Source of the DNA: JANQIV01 sp050117315
Lineage (GTDB): Bacteria > Bacteroidota > Ignavibacteria > Ignavibacteriales > Melioribacteraceae
Direction: 5' to 3'
Length of the DNA: 64,000 bases
Assembly (NCBI GenBank): GCA_050117315.1
Contig: JASFMY010000007.1
Location: 1 to 64,000, forward strand
Shown here piece by piece: positions 56,582-64,000 of the stretch. Made by a program: the position numbers and the translations under genes. The notes under the pieces are model-generated. The model was not told where the DNA came from. It searched no databases and saw nothing but the letters and a program-made list of their open reading frames with translations. How positions within the stretch are numbered: the stretch's first letter is position 1; each line of letters starts with the position of its first letter.

Positions 56582-58622
56582 CAAAACAACTCGTTTAATC
56601 GACAATTTAATTCTTTTCTTTTTCTTTTTATTCTGTGCCAGTTTAACAAATTCTATATTTGTTAACCAGGTTGGATATTTCGGTACACTTCTTTTAATTC
56701 TTATAAAGACTTATTTAAAAAAGGAAAACCAGTTTCACAAGATAGGTATTGAAGTTGCGTTAATAATTTTTATTGTTGCAGAAATTCTGGCAACGTTATT
56801 TTCAGAGCATTCTGGGCAGTCGTTTAACAATCTGCTGAAAAGAATTTTGTTGCTGCCGTTGCTATACGTTATTCCTTCCGTATTAACAGACATAAAAAAA
56901 GTAAAGACATTTGTCTGGGTTTACCTTTCGTTTGCATTTATAAGTGCTGCCGTTTATTTATTTAATTCATATGAATATTATGTAGAAGGGCTATTTCAAT
57001 TAACCGGGAGCGGGCCTTCAATATTTCAATACCCGATTACTACAAGTGAGTTATTGAGTTTTACAATCATTTTCTTTTTTGTGTTTTTGTTTTATGAAAA
57101 AACAGAAAAAAAATATAAAGTTTTGTTTTTTATTGGACTGTTCATATCGCTGCTTGCAATTGTGGCAACCTTTAAAAGAACCGGCTGGATAGGTGTGGCA
57201 GGCGGCATTGGAGTTATTCTGCTCCTTAAAAAAGAATACCGTCTAATAATACCGGGAATAATTTTTCTTGTTGGGTTATTTTTTCTTGAGAAAAATTACA
57301 GCACTGTTCGAGTCTTTCAAAAAAACAGCAGGGAAATTTCCCGCGTTTTTAGTTTTGATACCAAAGGCAGAGCCCGCAATATTTTACCTTTGGATTCATC
57401 TTTTTTTGTTACAGATTTTGAAGGCGGTCTTCTGCATGTCGAAAATGAAAACGATATAAACGAATTTGTATTTCCATCCCCTGTGGAATCTGTATCAAAA
57501 ATTGGAAACGGTGACAGTTTATTTGTTATTGAGCTTTTCGACACGAGGTTGTTAATTACTGAGTTGAAGAATGGTGAATTAAATACCGTCAAAGAAATTC
57601 TTCCACCAGGTTTTACAAGTGATTATAAATATTTTGATAATAAATTATATATTAATGATAGGGACAGCGGATTAACAATTTATAATAATCTTCTTTGTGA
57701 TGTTGAAATAAGAAGATACCCCGAGTTAAGAAATTTTGAAAAGCTTTATGTAAACGAAGGGCTTCTAATTTTTGAAAACAAAAATAATAATGTGAGCATC
57801 TTTGAGAACAGCAATAATCTTGAAGAAAAATTTTCCAGCGGCGAAGACCAAATGAAATTTTTATTATTCTACGATGGTAAGCCGTTGTTCCAGAATCCAA
57901 ACGGATTGATATGTTATGATTTACAGGCAAACTCATTTACAGAAATCAGTTTCGGTTTAAATATAAAATTTGTTTCGGCAGATAATTATAACGGCGGGTT
58001 AATGTTGCTCAGCAGTGAAAATGAATTATATTTTGGCAAAATAAAAAATAATGAATTACTGATTGACGAATCTCACAAGCTTAAATTTAGACCGTCTTCA
58101 ATTGAATATAAAAGCGGGACAATATATACAACGAGTTATGCAAAAGGAAGATTAGCGAGTATTTTTGATCCCTACAATTTATCCAACCGCACAAGGCTTT
58201 CTTTATGGAGCGCAGGCTGGAAAATATTTTTGGACAACCCGTTATTCGGCGTTGGGGACATTGATTTGGCAGGTTACTATAAACAATATAAATCAAAATA
58301 TGAAAAAGAAATTCAGGGGCATTTGCACAATAATTACATTCATATTTTGGCAATAATGGGGATCACAGGTTTTTTTGCTTTTATTTATTTATTTTACAGT
58401 ATAATTATAAAGTTATTTTGGTTGTTCGATTCAAACACAAGAAGTGAGTTTGCAGGGAACTTTGCTCTTGCCTCGATTGGATGTTTTTTTGCATTTTTAG
58501 TATCTGGATTAACAGAGTGGAATTTCGGGGACCAAGAAATTATAACTATGATATGGTTTATTGTCGGAATTAATTTTTCGTTAAGCTTAATGCAAGACAC
58601 TTGTTCAATTGAAAAAAGTTAA
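56568..58622 (+). CDS. O-antigen ligase-like protein with inserted repeat domain
   Basis: The 684-residue protein starts at 56568, overlapping msbA by 14 bases. About eight N-terminal helices (10-255) are followed by a soluble region of about 270 residues (262-530) built of roughly six units of the form LYINDRDSGLTIYNN, probably a beta-propeller. The Wzy_C-type part resumes: SNRTRLSLWSAGWKI, NPLFGVG and LHNNYIHILAIMG. The two Wzy_C junctions (RVFSFD and SIFDPYNL) flank the insert. The ligase would attach polysaccharide to lipid A or protein; the insert may bind glycan or a partner. Confidence 0.85.
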   Translation: MEISDKTTRLIDNLILFFFFLFCASLTNSIFVNQVGYFGTLLLILIKTYLKKENQFHKIGIEVALIIFIVAEILATLFSEHSGQSFNNLLKRILLLPLLYVIPSVLTDIKKVKTFVWVYLSFAFISAAVYLFNSYEYYVEGLFQLTGSGPSIFQYPITTSELLSFTIIFFFVFLFYEKTEKKYKVLFFIGLFISLLAIVATFKRTGWIGVAGGIGVILLLKKEYRLIIPGIIFLVGLFFLEKNYSTVRVFQKNSREISRVFSFDTKGRARNILPLDSSFFVTDFEGGLLHVENENDINEFVFPSPVESVSKIGNGDSLFVIELFDTRLLITELKNGELNTVKEILPPGFTSDYKYFDNKLYINDRDSGLTIYNNLLCDVEIRRYPELRNFEKLYVNEGLLIFENKNNNVSIFENSNNLEEKFSSGEDQMKFLLFYDGKPLFQNPNGLICYDLQANSFTEISFGLNIKFVSADNYNGGLMLLSSENELYFGKIKNNELLIDESHKLKFRPSSIEYKSGTIYTTSYAKGRLASIFDPYNLSNRTRLSLWSAGWKIFLDNPLFGVGDIDLAGYYKQYKSKYEKEIQGHLHNNYIHILAIMGITGFFAFIYLFYSIIIKLFWLFDSNTRSEFAGNFALASIGCFFAFLVSGLTEWNFGDQEIITMIWFIVGINFSLSLMQDTCSIEKS

Positions 58623-58662
58623 TTAGAATATCCAGTAACATTTATGGTCCACTTTAAACAAA

Positions 58663-58668
58663 TATAAT
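58663..58668 (+). promoter_or_regulatory. Possible -10 box of the lectin gene
   Basis: TATAAT lies 18 bases before the lectin ATG, with AGGAGG at about 58677 as a strong ribosome-binding site. The -35 region is weak (TTTATG). Confidence 0.35.
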
Positions 58669-58685
58669 TAAAATCAGGAGGAAAA

Positions 58686-59045
58686 ATGAAATCAATTATT
58701 TCAACGGTCGTTTTAGTTTTGGCTTTGGGTTTTGTTACTCAATCAACAGCCCAGCATATCCTATCGGGTAAATTTGATGCAAATCAGAGCACAAACGGAT
58801 TTATCTTGCACAAAAATGAAGGCGACAGAGTCTATACAAAGTATGTTCAATTTGAAAAAGGTTTTGAAACACTTCCTGCGGTAGTAGTTACAGTAAACAA
58901 AATAGAAGCAGATAAAGAAACCAATCTGAGATATGAAGTTAAAGCCGAAGCAGTATCAAGAGATGGATTTACTGTTAAAATAAAAACATGGGGCAACACT
59001 AAAATCTTAAATATTGGAGGAGATTGGGTGGCTTTTGCCAATTAA
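58686..59045 (+). CDS. Secreted H-type lectin domain protein
   Basis: The 119-residue product has a signal peptide ending QSTAQ (cleavage about 23). The mature 96 residues fill one H-type lectin domain: KYVQFEKGFETLPAVVVTVN, RYEVKAEAVSRDGFTVKIKTW and GGDWVAFAN. H-type lectins form trimers or hexamers that bind GalNAc or related sugars. It has a strong AGGAGG site and its own terminator, next to an O-antigen ligase. It may be secreted to bind the cell's own or another surface glycan. The family fit is good, ligand unknown. Confidence 0.82.
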   Translation: MKSIISTVVLVLALGFVTQSTAQHILSGKFDANQSTNGFILHKNEGDRVYTKYVQFEKGFETLPAVVVTVNKIEADKETNLRYEVKAEAVSRDGFTVKIKTWGNTKILNIGGDWVAFAN

Positions 59046-59066
59046 AGTTATCCTAAAAATTTTTTA

Positions 59067-59097
59067 TAGTCCGGTTAATCCGGACTATTTTTATTTT
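59067..59097 (+). terminator. Rho-independent terminator after the lectin gene
   Basis: TAGTCCGG (59067-59074) pairs with CCGGACTA (59080-59087) over a five-base loop, then TTTTTATTTT. It makes the lectin gene a single transcription unit. Confidence 0.85.
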
Positions 59098-59145
59098 AAA
59101 TATCTCTTATAATAGAATTATATTTGTCATAATAATTTTTTTTTT

Positions 59146-60312
59146 ATGACAAAACCAAAAGCCCTTTTTGCCGCATGTAATCACTGGACTTCTCCTTATC
59201 AGGTCGGCAGCCATCAGTTAGCCAAAGTTTTTGCAAGAAACGGGTGGAATGTCTTTTTTATTTCCGACCCGGTTTCTCCATTGCATTTATTTTCAAAAGA
59301 AAAAGAACTGGTAAAGGAAAGATTAAGAATAAATAACGAGAAAGGTATTAGCGACTTAAATCAATCTTTATTTGCTTATGTTCCCTTTTCGTTGCTAACC
59401 CCTCAAAATGAATTCTTATTAAAATCTAATTTTGTTTTTAATTATTGGCATCGTTTAACTTCTCCAAACCTAAAACGATTTGTTAAAGATAAGTGCGATA
59501 ACTTTGATTTACTATATGTAGATAGTGTTTATCAGAAATTCTGGCTTGAAAACATTGAATACAAAAAATCTATTATGCGAATAGCAGATAACAATAGGGC
59601 TTACGGTAATGATTATAAAGCCTATATTGACGCAGAGAAATATATTGTATCAAAGGTTGATGCTGTAATTTATTCCGCTGAAAATTTAAAAGGATATGTT
59701 GATGATCTTAACCCCCGGAGAAGCTTTTACTTATCCAACGGTGTGGAATGGGAACATTTTAATAATAAAATTGCCGATGAACCGGGTTTGTTAAGCCAAA
59801 TACCAAAACCAAGAATCATCTATGTCGGCGAGACGAGAAAGAGATTTGATAAAGACGCAATTAAATATACCGCACAGAAGATGCCGGGTTTATCATTTGT
59901 AATTATTGGAAATAGTGAGCCTGTAGCAAGTGAGTTTAAAGAACAGGAAAACATTTACATGCTTGGTATAATAAACTATAATGATCTTCCGGGTTATTTA
60001 CAATATTCTGATGTTGGAATTATTCCTCTTGATTTGAGTATAAATCCTAATTTAATAAACAGCATTAACCCGATAAAGCTATACCAGTATTTAGCAAGCG
60101 GTTTGCCGGTAATTAGTTCCGAGTGGGAATCATTATTTAAATTAAATCCCCCGGTTTTTACGTATAAAACAAAAGAGGGAATCCCGGTTTTACTGGAAAA
60201 TTTGTTAAATAAAAAACATGACAAAAATTATTACAAGGAATATGCAAAAAAACATGATTGGCAAAAAAGATATGAAAAGATTGCGTCTTTTCTGGAACTA
60301 AAGAATAATTGA
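59146..60312 (+). CDS. GT-B glycosyltransferase, GT4-like
   Basis: The 388-residue protein has an N-terminal Rossmann domain (AACNHWTSPYQVGSHQLAKVF, NGWNVFFISDPV) and a C-terminal one (RIIYVGETRKRFD, GLSFVIIGNSEP, LDLSINPNLINSINPIKLYQ). It resembles TuaH-type and other surface-polysaccharide glycosyltransferases. The exact sugar is unknown. It starts a run of glycan genes that continues to the window end. Confidence 0.8.
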   Translation: MTKPKALFAACNHWTSPYQVGSHQLAKVFARNGWNVFFISDPVSPLHLFSKEKELVKERLRINNEKGISDLNQSLFAYVPFSLLTPQNEFLLKSNFVFNYWHRLTSPNLKRFVKDKCDNFDLLYVDSVYQKFWLENIEYKKSIMRIADNNRAYGNDYKAYIDAEKYIVSKVDAVIYSAENLKGYVDDLNPRRSFYLSNGVEWEHFNNKIADEPGLLSQIPKPRIIYVGETRKRFDKDAIKYTAQKMPGLSFVIIGNSEPVASEFKEQENIYMLGIINYNDLPGYLQYSDVGIIPLDLSINPNLINSINPIKLYQYLASGLPVISSEWESLFKLNPPVFTYKTKEGIPVLLENLLNKKHDKNYYKEYAKKHDWQKRYEKIASFLELKNN

Positions 60313-60340
60313 GTTTTTATTACGCTACTATTGTAATTCG

Positions 60341-61447
60341 ATGTATCAATCACCTAAAATATTATATATCACTGTTCGCGCAGATTTCGGCGGGGGACCG
60401 GAACACTTGTTCAGGTTGATAAGCCGATTGAGTGAGCAGCATGATCCGTTTATAGCATGCCCAAACGATTTCCCTTATTACGAAAGGTATAAAAGCTTAG
60501 TTGGGGAAAGCAAACTTATTGTAATTCCTCACAGGAAATTTAGATTAACCACGGTTGCGGAACTGTTAAAATTTATAAAAAAAAATAATATTGATATGGT
60601 ACATTCAATGGGCAAGGGAGCAGGCCTATACAGCAGAGTATTAAGTTTGTTAAAACCAACTAAATGTGTGCATACTTTTCATGGACTTCATATTGGGGAA
60701 TATAATTTTATTCAAAAAATCTTGTATTTATCTCTTGAAAAATTGTTTACTATTGTTACAGATAAATTTATCTCGGTGTCAAAAGGTGAATGCGAAAAGG
60801 TAATTGAAGCCGGTATTTGTAATAACAGTAAATTACAGATAATTGAAAACGGTGTTGAAATTCCGGAGACTGTTGTTCCCCCTGAAAATTTCAGCCGGGA
60901 TAAATTTAGGTTGATAACTTTCTCAAGGTATGATTATCAGAAATACCCCGAACTGCTTGTGCAGATAATTTCTGAATTAAATTCGAAAAATAGCGAGAAA
61001 GAATTTGTGCTCGATATTTTAGGCGAAGGTGAAAAGTTTCAAATAGTAAAGAAAATGATTGAGGAAAAGAAACTTCAAAAATATATAAATCAAATTGGGG
61101 CTGTGAAAAATCCGCAGGACTACCTGCTTAAATCAACATGCTATATTTCAACTTCAAGATGGGAAGGCCATCCGCTGTCGTTAATTGAATCAATGGCTGT
61201 TGGGCTGCCGGTTGTTGCCTCAAACGTAGTTGGCAACAACGACATTATTGAGAATTATTTAAATGGTATTTTATTCGATCTTTATGATATTGGATCGGCA
61301 GCAAACGCTGTTTACGGTTTGGCAAAAAATTATGAGTTATGGGGCGGGATTGCCAATCAAGCTAGAAAGGATGCAATAGAGAAATACAGCTTAGAAAAAA
61401 TGGTAAAGAAAACCGAAAATTTATATGTTAATATTCTCGAAAAATAA
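60341..61447 (+). CDS. GT4 glycosyltransferase
   Basis: The 368-residue protein has the GT4 N-terminus (ILYITVRADFGGGPEHLFRLI), FHGLHIGEYN and the C-terminal donor region RWEGHPLSLIESMAVGLPVVASNVVGN, in which the glutamate of the E-x7-E motif contacts the nucleotide sugar. It adds a sugar in surface-polysaccharide assembly. It begins 28 bases after the preceding gene. Confidence 0.9.
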   Translation: MYQSPKILYITVRADFGGGPEHLFRLISRLSEQHDPFIACPNDFPYYERYKSLVGESKLIVIPHRKFRLTTVAELLKFIKKNNIDMVHSMGKGAGLYSRVLSLLKPTKCVHTFHGLHIGEYNFIQKILYLSLEKLFTIVTDKFISVSKGECEKVIEAGICNNSKLQIIENGVEIPETVVPPENFSRDKFRLITFSRYDYQKYPELLVQIISELNSKNSEKEFVLDILGEGEKFQIVKKMIEEKKLQKYINQIGAVKNPQDYLLKSTCYISTSRWEGHPLSLIESMAVGLPVVASNVVGNNDIIENYLNGILFDLYDIGSAANAVYGLAKNYELWGGIANQARKDAIEKYSLEKMVKKTENLYVNILEK

Positions 61448-61461
61448 AAGATAGGTTGATA

Positions 61462-62589
61462 TTGAAAATTGCAATTGTACACGACTGGCTTGTAAATTAT
61501 ATGGGTTCTGAAAGATGTGTTGAATCGTTTACAAATATCTGGAAGGATGCGGATGTTTTTACGCTTGTTGATTTTTTAACCGATGAAGAAAGGGAAATAA
61601 TCTTAAAAGGGAAGAAGGCTAATACAAGCATAATTCAAAAATTACCTTTTGCCAAAAAACTGCACCGCAACTATTTTCCCTTTTTCCCGTATGCTATTGA
61701 ACAATTAGATGTGTCAAATTACGATGTGATTATATCAAGTTCTCATTCATTTGCAAAGGGAGTTATAACATCTGCAAACCAATTGCATATTTCTTATTGC
61801 CACACACCTATTCGTTATGCATGGGACCTTTATCATCAATATATTGATGAAGCAGGATTAAAAACGGGAATAAGAGGAATTCTTGCCAAAAAGTTTTTAC
61901 ACTATATAAGAATATGGGATTTTACTACGCGCAATAGAGTTGACTATTTTGTTGCCAATTCTTCTCATATTGCCAGAAGGATTAAAAAAGTTTATGATAA
62001 ACCTGCCGATGTTATTTATCCCCCGGTAGATATTGACAAATTCAGTCTTGTTGAAAAAAAAGAAGACTACTATTTAACGGCGGCAAGGTTTGTCCCTTAT
62101 AAAAAAATAGTTCTGATTGTTGAGGCTTTTTCAAAGATGCCGGATAAAAAACTCATCGTTATTGGGGATGGACCTGAAGAAAAAAAAATAAAACAAATTG
62201 CTTCATCAAATATAAAATTTGCCGGTTACGTTGAAAAGAATAAATTGATAGAATATATGCAGAATGCTAAAGCCTTTATTTTTGCGGCCGAAGAAGATTT
62301 CGGGATAACAAATGTTGAAGCACAGGCATGCGGTACACCCGTTATTGCTTATAAAGTTGGAGGTGCAAGTGATACAATTGTACACAATAAAACCGGCTAT
62401 TTATTCAGCAGGCAAAACCCGGAAGCAATAATTAATGCTGTTGCCGAATTTGAGAATAATGAAAGCAAATTTATTCCTAAAGAAATTTCCAAACACGCTG
62501 AGAAGTTTTCCAGAAGTATTTTTGAAGCCAACATAAAAAATTACGTTTTAGAAAAAGCTAACTCATTTTTTAATCAGCCTAAATACTAA
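61462..62589 (+). CDS. GT4 glycosyltransferase
   Basis: The 375-residue protein begins MKIAIVHDWLVNYMGSERC, a typical GT4 opening, when started at the TTG at 61462 (GATAGG lies 6 bases away); a further TTG at 61456 would add two residues. The donor site is FAAEEDFGITNVEAQACGTP. It is WbpZ-like and probably transfers mannose or a related sugar. The stop overlaps the next ATG. Confidence 0.88.
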   Translation: MKIAIVHDWLVNYMGSERCVESFTNIWKDADVFTLVDFLTDEEREIILKGKKANTSIIQKLPFAKKLHRNYFPFFPYAIEQLDVSNYDVIISSSHSFAKGVITSANQLHISYCHTPIRYAWDLYHQYIDEAGLKTGIRGILAKKFLHYIRIWDFTTRNRVDYFVANSSHIARRIKKVYDKPADVIYPPVDIDKFSLVEKKEDYYLTAARFVPYKKIVLIVEAFSKMPDKKLIVIGDGPEEKKIKQIASSNIKFAGYVEKNKLIEYMQNAKAFIFAAEEDFGITNVEAQACGTPVIAYKVGGASDTIVHNKTGYLFSRQNPEAIINAVAEFENNESKFIPKEISKHAEKFSRSIFEANIKNYVLEKANSFFNQPKY

Positions 62590-63956
62590 TGATTTATAAC
62601 CAAAAAACATTAAAAACATTTAGAAATATTTCGGATATAGTTGTAATATCACTTTCGTTTTTGCTTGCGGCTGTGTTTGCGCAATCGTATGCTATCCTTT
62701 TGGGAAAAGAACATATGTTTATTCTCCTATTTTTAATGATAGGCCTATGGTATGTTTCAACCGACTATTCAATTAAAAACAGTAAAGAATATAGTTCCTT
62801 TATTGAAAGATTTGCTAATCTCATTAAAAAATCTTTTATACAAGTATTACTGGCAATTGCATTTATATTTATAACAAAAGAGAACCTGTTTACAAGGAAT
62901 TTTGTCCTTTATTATTTTATTTTGATTCTTGCCGGCTCAACAGTAAAAGAATATTTAATCTTTAGTTACTTTAAAAACAAAAAACCTTTAAAGTGCTTAT
63001 CGATTTTTTATAAAAACGAGGACGGGTTAAAAATCTCCAGGTTTATAATTAATAAACCCGAATACGGCTACGCGTTCGCCGGTTTTTTTACAGATTATAA
63101 TATTAACTACGATAACTATAACGAAGTTGAAAACATTATTAACGAAAAAGGCATTACCGATATATTATTAAATTTAAACACCGGTAATGAAGAAAAAATT
63201 AAAAAAATATTATTAATCTGCGATAGACTTGCTGTTAACGCACATATTGTCCCCGGGTTTTACAACTTATTATCAAGCAGGTATCAATTTAATTTTCTTG
63301 GTGATTATCCTATTGTTACGGTTAGAACAAATCCCTTGGAAGAACTACAAAACAGAATGTTGAAAAGATTTTTTGATATATCCTTTTCCGCAATTGTAAC
63401 TGTACTTATATTAAGCTGGCTTATTCCGCTGGTAGCAGTTTTTATTAAAGCTACGTCGAAAGGCCCTGTCTTTTTTGTTCAAGATAGGTTTGGAAAAGAT
63501 GATAGGTTGTTTAAATGTTTCAAGTTTAGAACTATGTATACGGACATAAGAAACAAAGGATTTAATCCCGTTACGGATGATGATAAGCGGATTACGAGGA
63601 TTGGTAGAATTCTCAGGAAAACAAATCTTGACGAAGTACCGCAGTTTATAAATGTATTATTAGGGAATATGTCTATTGTCGGACCAAGGCCTCATGCAGT
63701 TAACTACAACAATACTTACAGCGAATTTGTTGAAGAAATAAAGTTAAGACATAGAGTTAAGTCTGGAATAACCGGGTGGGCACAAATACACGGTTATAGA
63801 GGTGATGTTTTTGATTTCGAAGAAAACAAAAAAAGAACAAAAAGCAGAATCGAATTTGATATATGGTATATTGAAAACTGGACTTTTTCCCTGGATATAA
63901 AAATCATTTTGTACACTGTTCTTCAAATTATATCCGGCAGAAATCTTGGTAAGTAA
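62589..63956 (+). CDS. Polyprenyl-phosphate sugar-1-phosphate transferase
   Basis: The 455-residue protein has four N-terminal helices, a Rossmann-like middle domain (about 140-240) and the bacterial sugar-transferase domain: MLKRFFDISFSAI, a membrane re-entrant helix, PVFFVQDRFGKDDRLFKCFKFRTMY and DEVPQFINVLLGNMSIVGPRP. It resembles WcaJ/WbaP enzymes that start repeat-unit synthesis on undecaprenyl phosphate. It is thus the likely initiating enzyme of the locus. Confidence 0.92.
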   Translation: MIYNQKTLKTFRNISDIVVISLSFLLAAVFAQSYAILLGKEHMFILLFLMIGLWYVSTDYSIKNSKEYSSFIERFANLIKKSFIQVLLAIAFIFITKENLFTRNFVLYYFILILAGSTVKEYLIFSYFKNKKPLKCLSIFYKNEDGLKISRFIINKPEYGYAFAGFFTDYNINYDNYNEVENIINEKGITDILLNLNTGNEEKIKKILLICDRLAVNAHIVPGFYNLLSSRYQFNFLGDYPIVTVRTNPLEELQNRMLKRFFDISFSAIVTVLILSWLIPLVAVFIKATSKGPVFFVQDRFGKDDRLFKCFKFRTMYTDIRNKGFNPVTDDDKRITRIGRILRKTNLDEVPQFINVLLGNMSIVGPRPHAVNYNNTYSEFVEEIKLRHRVKSGITGWAQIHGYRGDVFDFEENKKRTKSRIEFDIWYIENWTFSLDIKIILYTVLQIISGRNLGK

Positions 63957-63974
63957 AATTATAACGAGAATAAA

Positions 63975-64000
63975 ATGAAAGTAGGTATAGTTCCAAATAT
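63975..64000 (+). CDS. Start of a further gene, cut by window edge
   Basis: An ATG at 63975 opens the frame MKVGIVPN, 18 bases after the sugar transferase stop. Eight residues are too few to name a family; the opening is compatible with a GT-B glycosyltransferase, and context suggests a polysaccharide gene. Confidence 0.5.

Overview
The window is A+T-rich chromosomal DNA of a Gram-negative, envelope-rich bacterium. It most resembles the Ignavibacteria/Melioribacter side of the Bacteroidota-Chlorobiota group. This rests on many signal peptides ending in -FAQ or -AQ, a rimP-nusA-infB-rbfA-truB-ribF-rpsO-pnp operon, MsbA and LolA envelope genes, a tricorn-type protease, a PgpH-type 7TM-HD protein and several secreted glycoside hydrolases. 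No rRNA, tRNA or CRISPR array was seen.

Positions 1-16200 are accessory and repeat-rich. The left edge is the 5' end of a transposase gene. Next comes a type II toxin-antitoxin locus: the antitoxin is intact, but the toxin has lost its 5' part and is split by a 162-bp TTAA-flanked miniature element. The minus strand then carries a secreted tricorn protease and a GH97-GH2 pair. The gaps hold a 465-bp nested inverted repeat with REP-like palindromes, a 160-bp miniature element with 14-bp terminal repeats, and a 21-bp tandem repeat. A NERD-nuclease/SF1-helicase gene and a small membrane protein follow, separated by a site resembling an integron attC. An NTF2-like protein, an outer-membrane barrel and a secreted GH43 enzyme complete this half.

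Positions 16200-36600 are mostly housekeeping on the plus strand. They run from translation and RNA genes (rimP to pnp), through a Dus enzyme, RNase G, transaldolase, GcvT, a ComB-like phosphatase and FtsK, to LolA, a lipid-flippase-like protein, a barrel protein and UppP. A minus-strand trio at 36605-39305 (GT2 plus two membrane proteins) looks like a glycolipid or glycan modification unit.

Positions 39400-58600 hold a cyclophilin lipoprotein, an NSS transporter with a small MetS subunit, HolA, an ECF sigma/anti-sigma pair, L31, RsmB, a RodZ-like protein, LigA, a STAS protein, PgpH, XerD, an M50 protease, a lipoprotein and MsbA. Then comes an O-antigen ligase-like protein with a roughly 270-residue repeat domain, probably a beta-propeller, in its periplasmic loop. 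From 58686 to the end there is a secreted H-type lectin, three glycosyltransferases, a polyprenyl-phosphate sugar transferase and the start of one more gene. Together this reads as a surface-polysaccharide locus, and the ligase and lectin are the most unusual proteins of the window.
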